From: Chromatiales bacterium
GTDB lineage: Bacteria > Pseudomonadota > Gammaproteobacteria > JACCYU01
Assembly: GCA_031177845.1 (NCBI GenBank)
Contig: JAPSGG010000052.1
Span: 1 to 7,982, forward strand
Length of the DNA: 7,982 nt
Direction: 5' to 3'
How positions within the stretch are numbered: the stretch's first letter is position 1; every line of letters starts with the position of its first letter. Shown piece by piece: positions 1-6,416 of the stretch. A program made the position numbers and the translations under genes. Under the pieces are notes generated by a model that saw only the letters and a program-made list of their open reading frames with translations, was not told where the DNA came from and did not search any database.

Positions 1-396
1 CAAGACCGCTTTGGGGAGTGGCCGCAGGTCATTGATTAGCCCATAGCGCATCTCGCCCAGATAGCCGGTGCGCTGGGGCACGCGAGCGAACCAGGGGATT
101 AAGGCCGATTTAAAAGAGCGCGGCAGGATCACGGCCCGAGCGTAGCCCCGCTCGGCCAATTGGCGGCCCAGACGGAGACGCGTTTGCAAGCCAAGCTGGC
201 CGTGGGCTAAGGGCACTATGACGGCTTCATGCACCTCCGGCATACGCCTTAGCAATGGCGCGGACCAGACGGACGCCAGTACATCGATCTGCGCGCCCGG
301 ATGCGCTCGGCTCAAGGTCTTGAACAAGCTCTGCGCCATCACCATATCGCCCACCCATGCCGGCCCCACGATCAGGATGCGCAGTGGGTCGATCAC
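1..396 (-). CDS. waaF: ADP-heptose:LPS heptosyltransferase II, 5' part only
   Basis: Visible are 132 codons; the gene continues off the left edge. The product transfers the second L-glycero-D-manno-heptose from ADP-heptose to heptose I of the LPS inner core, at the cytoplasmic face of the inner membrane (GT9 family). The translation has the WaaF N-terminal signature: LRILIVGPAWVGDM at residues 5-18, then AQSLFKTL, MPEVHEA, LPRSFKSALIPWFA (91-104) and GEMRYGLINDLR (114-125), colinear with E. coli WaaF. The frame has no ATG before the conserved core. I chose GTG at 396-394, which leaves four residues before the usual N-terminus and has a weak GGA about ten bases upstream; TTG at 411-409 is the alternative. 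The gene follows hldD by 28 bases and is probably cotranscribed with it. The family assignment is firm; the start is uncertain, and a small indel near the start cannot be excluded. Confidence 0.93.
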   Translation of the reverse strand, partial: MIDPLRILIVGPAWVGDMVMAQSLFKTLSRAHPGAQIDVLASVWSAPLLRRMPEVHEAVIVPLAHGQLGLQTRLRLGRQLAERGYARAVILPRSFKSALIPWFARVPQRTGYLGEMRYGLINDLRPLPKAVL

Positions 397-428
397 TTGG
401 CGGGTATCCAAACCGCCGTCGTCATCAT
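393..428 (-). promoter_or_regulatory. 11-codon mini-ORF linking hldD stop to waaF start
   Basis: On the minus strand the hldD stop (TGA, 427-425) overlaps an ATG at 428-426, followed by a second in-frame ATG at 425-423. This frame reads [11 protein letters not shown] and stops at TGA 395-393, which overlaps the proposed waaF GTG (396-394) as GTGA. The overlaps are seen directly. A role as a translational-coupling relay is inference. It could instead be the remnant of an original ATGA-coupled waaF start separated from its gene by a small frameshift. Confidence 0.35.
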
Positions 429-1384
429 AGTGCGCTCTGTGATACCTCGCTCAAGGCGTTCAGATACAACGGCACGCCTTCTTCCACCGGTTTGAAGCGG
501 TGCCTCAGACCCGCACCACGCAGGCGCGTCATGTCGGCTTGCGTGAAGCTCTGGTAGCGCCCGTCCAGCTCCGCTGGAAACGGGATATACTCGATCTGGC
601 CACGGCGGTGATACGCGATCACCGCGCGCGCCATCTCGTTGAACGTCTGGCTGCGGCCGGTACCCACGTTGAATATCCCGCTCACGCGCGGGTTATCGAG
701 CAACCAGAGGTTTACTGCCACCACGTCTCCGATGTAGATGAAATCCCGGCGCTGCTCCCCATCGGCATAGCCATCCGATCCCCGGAACAGCCGCACGTTT
801 CCATGCTCCAGGACTTGCCTGTTGAAGTGCCAGGCAACGCTCGCCATCGCACCCTTGTGCTGTTCGCCCGGACCATAGACATTGAAGTAACGCAAGCCCA
901 CGACCTGGCTCTCGGCCGAGGGCAGCATGCGCCGCGCGTACTGGTCGAGCAAAAACTTGGAGTAACCATAGACATTCAGCGGCCGCTCGTACTGGCGTTC
1001 TTCCTTAAATACGGGGCCCATACCGTAGACCGAGGCCGAAGAGGCATAGAGAAAAGGCACACGCCGCGACAGGCAATAGTGCAGCAGCGCTTTCGAATAT
1101 TCGTAGTTATTCTCCAGCATGAGGCGGCCGTCCCACTCGGTCGTCGTCGCGCAGGCCCCTTGATGAAATACCGCCTCCAGGCTGCCGAAGTCCTGACCGG
1201 CGACAATGCGCTGCAGAAAGCTATCTTTATCCAAGTAATCCTGAATCTCGCAGTCGACGAGATTAATAAACTTGGTGCCGTCGCGCAGATCGTCGACCAC
1301 CAGGATATCGCTATAGTCGCGTGCGTTGAGACCCTTGACGATGTTTGATCCAATGAACCCGGCGCCGCCGGTGACGATCATCAT
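425..1384 (-). CDS. hldD: ADP-L-glycero-D-manno-heptose 6-epimerase
   Basis: This enzyme converts ADP-D-glycero-beta-D-manno-heptose to ADP-L-glycero-beta-D-manno-heptose, the last step of heptose precursor synthesis in the cytoplasm. It is an extended short-chain dehydrogenase/reductase that uses NADP. Counting from the ATG at 1384, the product is 319 aa (E. coli 310). It opens with [14 protein letters not shown], the Rossmann dinucleotide loop. [10 protein letters not shown] supplies the active-site Ser region, and VYGYSKF supplies the catalytic Tyr (about 141) and Lys (about 145). [20 protein letters not shown] and [20 protein letters not shown] match HldD substrate-binding segments. A TTG two codons further upstream (1390) extends the frame, but ATG at 1384 or 1381 fits the family N-terminus better. 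The gene lies 18 bases downstream of the hldE stop, so the two probably share a transcript. Confidence 0.96.
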   Translation of the reverse strand: MMIVTGGAGFIGSNIVKGLNARDYSDILVVDDLRDGTKFINLVDCEIQDYLDKDSFLQRIVAGQDFGSLEAVFHQGACATTTEWDGRLMLENNYEYSKALLHYCLSRRVPFLYASSASVYGMGPVFKEERQYERPLNVYGYSKFLLDQYARRMLPSAESQVVGLRYFNVYGPGEQHKGAMASVAWHFNRQVLEHGNVRLFRGSDGYADGEQRRDFIYIGDVVAVNLWLLDNPRVSGIFNVGTGRSQTFNEMARAVIAYHRRGQIEYIPFPAELDGRYQSFTQADMTRLRGAGLRHRFKPVEEGVPLYLNALSEVSQSAL

Positions 1385-1402
1385 GCCCAATGCTTTTTTG
1401 CC

Positions 1403-2830
1403 CTAGATGTGCTTGCGAATTACGTCGATAATCGCGCTGGTGGAGCAGTCTTCGATGTATTCGAGCACGACCACCTCGCCGCCGTTTTCCCGCACGGTGC
1501 CCGCACCGACGATATCTTCAGGTCGGTAGTCACCGCCCTTAACCAGCACATCGGGACGCAGCACATCGATGATCCGTTGCGGCGTATCTTCGCTGAACGG
1601 AACCACCCAATCGACGCTTTCGAGCGCAGCCAGCACAGCCATGCGCTGCGCAACGGCATTCACCGGGCGCTGCGCGCCTTTCAGGCGCCGCACAGAGTCA
1701 TCATCGTTGACCGCCACCACTAGGCGGTCACCGAGCTGCGCCGCCTTGGATAGATACGCGACGTGACCCGCGTGCAGGATATCGAAACACCCATTGGTCA
1801 TCACCACGCGCTCGCCGCTGGCGCGGGCCTGTGCCACCAGCGCGATCAACTGCTGTTCAGAAACGATGCCGCGCGATAAGGGCTCGTGTTCGTACAAGGC
1901 AGCATGTAATTCGCGCACGTTAACTGTCGCGGTACCCAGTTTACCGACTACTATCCCGGCGGCGACGTTCGCCAATCCCGTAGCATCGGAAAAATTGAGG
2001 CCTGCCGCCAATCCTGCGCCCAGTACGCCAATGACGGTATCGCCCGCACCGGTGACGTCGAACACATCGCGCGCGTGGGTTGGAAAATTGAGCGGCTCAT
2101 GGCCCGCGCGCAACAGGAGCATGCCCTTTTCGCTGCGCGTAACGAGCAGCGCCTGTAGCTCAAGCTCCTCAAGCAAGCGGCTGCCTTTCGCGATCAGATC
2201 TTCGTCGCTCGCACATCGACCCACCACCGCCTCGAACTCGGCCTGGTTGGGCGTAATCGCGGTAGCGCCGCGGTAACGGCTGAAATTCTTCCCCTTTGGA
2301 TCGACCAGCACGGGCTTACCGGCATTTCGGGCAAGTTCGATAAAGCGGGCCACTTCGCGCAACGTGCCCTTACCGTAGTCGGAAAGGATGACGACATCTG
2401 CATCCGGCAATGAGCGCCGGTAAGCGGTCAGCAGCTCATTACACACCGCATCCGCAAAGCTATTCTCAAAGTCTAGGCGAATCAGCTGTTGATGCCGGCT
2501 GATCACCCGCAGTTTGGTGGCCGTGGTCTTACCCGGCAGTCGAACAAAACGGCACTGGACCGAACGGCGATCCAGGAGGCCTTCCATCAATGCGGCCGCC
2601 TCGTCGTCGCCAGTGTAGCCCAGCAGCACAGTGGCACCTCCTAGAACCGCAACGTTAAGCGCCACGTTTCCGGCGCCACCGGGGCGGTGCTCGATCGCCT
2701 CCACGTTGATGACCGGCACGGGCGCCTCGGGCGAGATGCGCGCAGCCGGGCCGGACCAGTAACGATCGAGCATCAGATCGCCCACGACCAGCAGGCGTCC
2801 CGCAGAAAAATCGGGAACCGAAAGCTTCAT
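1403..2830 (-). CDS. hldE: Bifunctional D-beta-D-heptose 7-phosphate kinase / heptose 1-phosphate adenylyltransferase
   Basis: HldE makes ADP-D-glycero-beta-D-manno-heptose in two of its steps: phosphorylation of heptose 7-phosphate at C1 and, after GmhB removes the 7-phosphate, transfer of AMP. At 475 aa it is colinear with the 477-aa E. coli protein. Residues 1 to about 318 are a PfkB/ribokinase-type kinase, with RPGGAGNVALNVAVLGG (49-65) and DVTGAGDTVIG (258-268), where Asp264 is the expected catalytic base. Residues from about 343 to the end are a nucleotidyltransferase, with MTNGCFDILHAGH (344-356) carrying the HxGH motif, then VKGGDY (430-435) and CSTSAIID (462-469). The ATG at 2830 gives MKLSVPDF, like the family start; no clear Shine-Dalgarno sequence precedes it. 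It is the first of the hldE-hldD-waaF run and is preceded by a 102-base gap, the likeliest place for its promoter. Both active sites look intact. Confidence 0.97.
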   Translation of the reverse strand: MKLSVPDFSAGRLLVVGDLMLDRYWSGPAARISPEAPVPVINVEAIEHRPGGAGNVALNVAVLGGATVLLGYTGDDEAAALMEGLLDRRSVQCRFVRLPGKTTATKLRVISRHQQLIRLDFENSFADAVCNELLTAYRRSLPDADVVILSDYGKGTLREVARFIELARNAGKPVLVDPKGKNFSRYRGATAITPNQAEFEAVVGRCASDEDLIAKGSRLLEELELQALLVTRSEKGMLLLRAGHEPLNFPTHARDVFDVTGAGDTVIGVLGAGLAAGLNFSDATGLANVAAGIVVGKLGTATVNVRELHAALYEHEPLSRGIVSEQQLIALVAQARASGERVVMTNGCFDILHAGHVAYLSKAAQLGDRLVVAVNDDDSVRRLKGAQRPVNAVAQRMAVLAALESVDWVVPFSEDTPQRIIDVLRPDVLVKGGDYRPEDIVGAGTVRENGGEVVVLEYIEDCSTSAIIDVIRKHI

Positions 2831-2932
2831 CTCAAGGGACGCGCTGCCGTCCGAGCAGACATAGAGGCCGAATGGGAAATACCGTCCTAGCCAAAAAGGG
2901 CCTGAGCGCGCGATGCGCGTTGTCCACCGACA
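2831..2932. other. 102-base gap upstream of hldE
   Basis: This is the longest non-coding stretch in the window, between the glycosyltransferase stop (2935-2933) and the hldE ATG (2830). On the minus strand it holds a short GC-rich dyad (CGCGC ATC GCGCG) and, nine bases later, a run of five T. That arrangement is too loose for a confident intrinsic terminator. I see no clear -35/-10 pair and no good Shine-Dalgarno sequence before hldE. A promoter for hldE-hldD-waaF here is plausible from position only. Confidence 0.35.
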
Positions 2933-4048
2933 TTACAGAAGGCCGTATTCTCTGTAAAGCTGGAGCACCCGCGTGAAATACCTGTCCCAGTCGTTTCCGT
3001 CGACTGCCCTGAGCGCTTGCTGGGCACATCGCGCCCGTTCGGCCTCATCATCGATCAATGCAGCCAAGTACGGCGCGAATAATTCGGCATCAGGTTCAGC
3101 GACGATGGGGTATCCGTCCACTTGCAATAGCATCTCGGCCGCACCCACGTGCCGCGACGTCAGCACGGGCAGGCCGCAGGCGGCTGCCTCCTGCACAACC
3201 TGACCGAATTCTTCGATCCTTGCCGGGTGAAAGAAAATATCCAGCGCGTGGTACAGGCGCTCCACCTCACGTGTGGGCTCAATGACCATCACCCGCTCGT
3301 TCAGCAATTGCCGGTGCCTGTCTTTCAGCGTACGCTCAACCTCTTTTCTGAATCCAACCACCAGCACCTTTACCCTGGCGATGTCCTGCCGATCGAGCAG
3401 TGCAAGCGTGTCGAATAAAATATCAAGCCCCCGCTTTCGCAGCCTACCGGACGTGACAAAGCCGATCAGAACCTCATTACGCACGCCGAGATCGTTTCGC
3501 GCTGTGTTCCTGTGCTGCGGCGTTCTTGCATAGAATCGTTTGGGATCGTAGCCTGGATAGACCACCCGAACCCGCTGCGGATCGATTCGGTAGCGCCTGA
3601 TGAGATCCTCCTTCATGAGCAGGGAGTTCGCGATACAGAGGTGAAAGTTCTGCCTTGAAAAAAGCTCATCATGCATCCTTACGGCCGCTTTTAGGTCCTT
3701 TGGGTCGCCACCAAAGACCACCTCGGCCTCTCTCCTAAGGAGATTATGCGCGAAGAGCACCGTCTGATTGATCACGTCGCCATGACCGACCGTGAGATCA
3801 TAGCTTCCTTTAGTCACAAGGCGATCGAATCCGTAGGAAAACAGCCTCCTGGACCAGTACTTTCCCACTGGATAGACACTGGCTTTGCAGGGGTTGCCAC
3901 CGGCTTCCAGAATCAAACTGGGATTGGCCTTCTGTGCATAGACGTCTACCTTGGCACCCCACTCGATCCAATTCCGAACCTGGCTGATAATCATCCGCGA
4001 AGCACCCGTCGTCGACCTTAGGCGGCGCGTTGCTATGGCGACGCGCAT
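2933..4048 (-). CDS. GT4-family glycosyltransferase, WaaG-like, LPS core
   Basis: This is a GT-B fold retaining glycosyltransferase of 371 aa, probably cytoplasmic or membrane-associated, that likely adds a sugar to the LPS core. The N-terminal half begins MRVAIATRRLRSTTGASR, where GAS (15-17) stands where many GT4 enzymes have a Gly-Gly loop. VVYPGYDPKRF (162-172) is the linker typical of this group. The C-terminal donor domain has FVTSGRLRKRGLD (197-209) with Arg/Lys for donor phosphates, and HPARIEEFGQVVQEA (274-288), the E-x7-E motif with Glu279 and Glu287. The overall pattern resembles WaaG-like core glucosyltransferases, but donor and acceptor cannot be read from sequence. Its ATG lies inside the end of the upstream glycosyltransferase (16-base overlap), suggesting translational coupling. 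By eye it is less GC-rich than hldE (sampled 60-base lines 48-57% against 63%). It ends in TAA. Confidence 0.88.
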   Translation of the reverse strand: MRVAIATRRLRSTTGASRMIISQVRNWIEWGAKVDVYAQKANPSLILEAGGNPCKASVYPVGKYWSRRLFSYGFDRLVTKGSYDLTVGHGDVINQTVLFAHNLLRREAEVVFGGDPKDLKAAVRMHDELFSRQNFHLCIANSLLMKEDLIRRYRIDPQRVRVVYPGYDPKRFYARTPQHRNTARNDLGVRNEVLIGFVTSGRLRKRGLDILFDTLALLDRQDIARVKVLVVGFRKEVERTLKDRHRQLLNERVMVIEPTREVERLYHALDIFFHPARIEEFGQVVQEAAACGLPVLTSRHVGAAEMLLQVDGYPIVAEPDAELFAPYLAALIDDEAERARCAQQALRAVDGNDWDRYFTRVLQLYREYGLL

Positions 4049-5085
4049 GCCTGTATCCCTAGTCGTCGGTAGACGTCGACGTAACGCCGCGCGATCTTGT
4101 CAGGCCGATAGCTTGTTACAGCTCGCCGCCCTTCGGCAGCAAATTTGGCGCGCAACTCGGGGTCGCCGGATAGCCGGAGCAAAGCCGCTGCAATACCATG
4201 GGCATCGCCGGGCGGAATGAGCAAGCCATTGTGTTCATGCCGTATGATCTCCGGTATCCCGCCTACTCGGCTTGCGATGACCGGAATGCCAAGATCCATC
4301 GCATCCAGTAAGGTTGAACCGAGGCCCTCGTGCAGCGAAGGAAACACGAGCACATCAAGGCTCGCCAAGTAGTCCGCCACATTCTCCTGATAGCCCATGA
4401 ACCGCACGTTCGGCATGCCGGCGGCTAGCCGCCGCAGCGCAGCTTCGTCCTTCCCATCACCGACGAGCAGAAAGACCATGTCGGGAGCCTTTGTATGCAG
4501 TATCCCCGCGGCCGCTATGAGATGCTGCTGGCCCTTGTGATGCATCACCAGCGCGCCCACCTGCCCCACCAAGAAATGGCCTGTAAACAATCGTCGTATC
4601 CGCGCAACCTCACCCCAGTCGACCGAGAATCGCGCGGTCATCGATGGTATGACTTGCATGGGCACCTCTGGCTCGTAGGCTTCTATGACCGTTTTGATAG
4701 CATCAGATAGCGCTACGATCAGCTGGGCACGCCGATACACGCGGCGCGTGAAAGGATTGTTCTTGGGTCTGTTCGGTATGCGTCGCGTGATGATATAGCG
4801 CTTGCCCAAGAGACGGTTTGCCATGAACGCCAATTGCGAGGCTTGGGCATCATGGGCATGGATTAGATCGGCCCCGCGCAGGACGGCGAGGCTCTTGATA
4901 AACGGTTTACCGATCTCAATCACTCGGAGTTTATCATCGTGGCGCAGATGTGCGGCCAGTACCGAGCCTTTGCGTAAGATTATCGTCTGTTGCATGCCAA
5001 GGCCGGCCAGCGCCTGCACCAGTAGCTCCGTCTGCCGCTCCCCGCCGCGATAGTCTTTGATGAGATTGAGATGGTAGAGCGCCAT
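4033..5085 (-). CDS. GT4-family glycosyltransferase, LPS core or O-chain
   Basis: This 350-aa GT-B glycosyltransferase of the GT4 family begins MALYHLNLIKDYRGGERQTE. The GGE loop at 14-16 and ADLIHAHDAQAS (72-83) are typical of the acceptor domain. HKGQ (183-186) gives the donor-phosphate Lys, and LLVGDGKDE and VRFMGYQENVADY are standard donor-domain segments. The E-x7-E motif reads EGLGSTLLD: the first Glu is 253, but the second acidic position is Asp261. It is followed by VIASRVGGIPEI. I placed the start at ATG 5085; a GTG one codon earlier is also open. The gene is divergent from the plus-strand glycosyltransferase at 5114 and overlaps the next minus-strand gene by 16 bases, so it probably leads a short glycosyltransferase operon that may read on into hldE. 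The sugar specificity is unknown, and no gene symbol is justified. Confidence 0.88.
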   Translation of the reverse strand: MALYHLNLIKDYRGGERQTELLVQALAGLGMQQTIILRKGSVLAAHLRHDDKLRVIEIGKPFIKSLAVLRGADLIHAHDAQASQLAFMANRLLGKRYIITRRIPNRPKNNPFTRRVYRRAQLIVALSDAIKTVIEAYEPEVPMQVIPSMTARFSVDWGEVARIRRLFTGHFLVGQVGALVMHHKGQQHLIAAAGILHTKAPDMVFLLVGDGKDEAALRRLAAGMPNVRFMGYQENVADYLASLDVLVFPSLHEGLGSTLLDAMDLGIPVIASRVGGIPEIIRHEHNGLLIPPGDAHGIAAALLRLSGDPELRAKFAAEGRRAVTSYRPDKIARRYVDVYRRLGIQACASP

Positions 5086-5103
5086 CACGCATTAGAACCA
5101 CCG

Positions 5104-5125
5104 CGATCGAGCGATGCGTCGATCG
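5104..5125. promoter_or_regulatory. Inverted repeat between divergent glycosyltransferase genes
   Basis: CGATCGA (5104-5110) and TCGATCG (5119-5125) form a perfect 7-base inverted repeat around an 8-base centre. It lies 19 bases upstream of the minus-strand start at 5085 and overlaps the first possible plus-strand start at 5114. A dyad in a divergent promoter region could be an operator, but each arm contains the self-complementary CGATCG and chance is possible. I found no convincing -10/-35 pair. Confidence 0.3.
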
Positions 5126-6412
5126 AGGAAATGGGCTGAGATTCTGGACATCATGGTAGAAGCCAACGAATTCCGAATACTCCACTACGCGCGATGCGGA
5201 ACACTCGGAGGCGTGGAAAATCTGCTGACTCCCTTATTAGAATACGAACCCGAGCGCTTGGCTGTCCGCCATCATCTGCTGGTCAGAAGTTCCCGAATTC
5301 ACCCACACATACGCCAATCCATCCTGCGATCCACGGCGTCTCTGAACTTCGTCAGATCGTGGAATTGCGGCAGAATACCAATATGGCCCCGACAGCTAAT
5401 AGGCGTCCGCATCAGGCGGATCACCCGCCGCATTGGACCGGATATCAGCGTCATCTGGAACTGCTTGAGCGATGGGCAGTTAGTTGACACGAATCTTCGC
5501 GGCGCTCCGGTCGTCTACTACGATCACGCCGCTGCATGGTATGCCCCTCTGGGAGATGAGCAACGCCGACTGCTAGCCAACGTCGACGCGGCGATCTGCT
5601 GCTCTTATGCCAGCCAGCGGATGCTGCAACTGCGCTGGGGCTTCAAAGGCCCTATCGCCGTGTGTCCAAATGGTGCAAGGACGAGTACAGCAGAACAAGA
5701 CCGCTCAGCGCGCCGAGCGCTATCTGGAAGAACCCTGCGGCTGGGTATCGCCGCTCGGCTCGAGCCCGTTAAAGGCACTAGTCTCGCGATCCACGCCTTG
5801 GCCGAACTCTTGCGCGAAGGCTACATCTGCGAACTCCATATTGCCGGTACCGGCACCGAAGAAGCGAGTCTCCGAGCGCTGTGCCGCCGACTAGACCTTG
5901 AGCATGCAACTATCTTCCACGGCCTGATAGCGGACATGTCCACCTTCTACCGCAGTATTGACATATATCTTTCACCGTCGCTGAGCGAGCCGTTCGGGCT
6001 GGTTTGCTTAGAAGCTGCGGCGCATGGCTGTCCAGTGATCGCTGCCAAGGTGGACGGAATACCGGAGGTTGTTGTCGATGGCACCACTGGCATTCTGCTC
6101 AAGCCTAGCCTGCCTGCACAGGGCTATCCGAAGCTCGGCGGAAAACTCGAACAGTTGCCGGCGGTTGTATACGACCCTTTAACAGACAGCATACAGGCAC
6201 CTAAGCTCCTGGACCCAATGAAGATCGCGGCAGCCGTGGCTGCATTGATCGATGACCCTGTGCGACTATCTAGACTTAGGATCAATGCCCAGGCCCATGC
6301 CTCCAAAGGGTTTACGTTCAGAGACTATGCCGAACGGCTGCTAACGATGCTTCACCGCCTTGCGCATGACGCGAAGGTCATGGCTACATCACAATCCCAG
6401 ATGCAAGCCTGA
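5114..6412 (+). CDS. GT4-family glycosyltransferase on the opposite strand
   Basis: This GT-B fold GT4 glycosyltransferase is 432 aa from ATG 5114, or 419 aa from ATG 5153. The conserved part starts just after the second ATG (FRILHYARCGTLGGVENLL), with the GGVE loop at 32-35 in the longer numbering. VVYYDHAAAWY and CPNGAR follow. The donor domain has GIAARLEPVKGT (211-222) with Arg215 and Lys220, LHIAGTGTEE, and SEPFGLVCLEA (291-301), the E-x7-E motif with Glu292 and Glu300. An insertion of about 38 residues (331-368), including LGGKLEQLP and VVYDPLTDS, sits before the last helices; I think a subgroup of GT4 enzymes has this. It is the only plus-strand gene here. It diverges from the gene at 5085, and its stop is four bases from the waaL stop. 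Both starts have poor ribosome-binding sites. It probably adds a core or O-chain sugar; specificity is unknown. Confidence 0.87.
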   Translation: MRRSRKWAEILDIMVEANEFRILHYARCGTLGGVENLLTPLLEYEPERLAVRHHLLVRSSRIHPHIRQSILRSTASLNFVRSWNCGRIPIWPRQLIGVRIRRITRRIGPDISVIWNCLSDGQLVDTNLRGAPVVYYDHAAAWYAPLGDEQRRLLANVDAAICCSYASQRMLQLRWGFKGPIAVCPNGARTSTAEQDRSARRALSGRTLRLGIAARLEPVKGTSLAIHALAELLREGYICELHIAGTGTEEASLRALCRRLDLEHATIFHGLIADMSTFYRSIDIYLSPSLSEPFGLVCLEAAAHGCPVIAAKVDGIPEVVVDGTTGILLKPSLPAQGYPKLGGKLEQLPAVVYDPLTDSIQAPKLLDPMKIAAAVAALIDDPVRLSRLRINAQAHASKGFTFRDYAERLLTMLHRLAHDAKVMATSQSQMQA

Positions 6413-6416
6413 CCCT

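Noticed and set aside
500..1348. A long plus-strand open frame (282 codons) opposite hldD
   Set aside because: It is fully antisense to a clearly conserved hldD frame. Its product is rich in Arg, His and Val with no recognisable domain, as expected from the mirror of GC-rich codons.
1794..2276. A plus-strand open frame of 160 codons opposite hldE
   Set aside because: It is antisense to the intact kinase domain, has a low-complexity Ser/Ala/Pro-rich product, no motif and no separate regulatory context.
2885..2925. Possible intrinsic terminator between the glycosyltransferase and hldE
   Set aside because: The GC dyad has only a 5-bp stem, and the T run begins nine bases after it. The geometry does not fit a Rho-independent terminator.
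2832..3029. A minus-strand open frame covering the gap upstream of hldE
   Set aside because: It runs out of the 3' end of the glycosyltransferase in another frame, has no conserved feature and a composition like other shadow frames.
4419..4434. A perfect 16-base palindrome, CGGCGGCTAGCCGCCG
   Set aside because: It lies inside the glycosyltransferase coding frame, where Arg-Arg-Leu-Ala-Ala codons produce it naturally. No second copy was seen, so chance is the simplest explanation.
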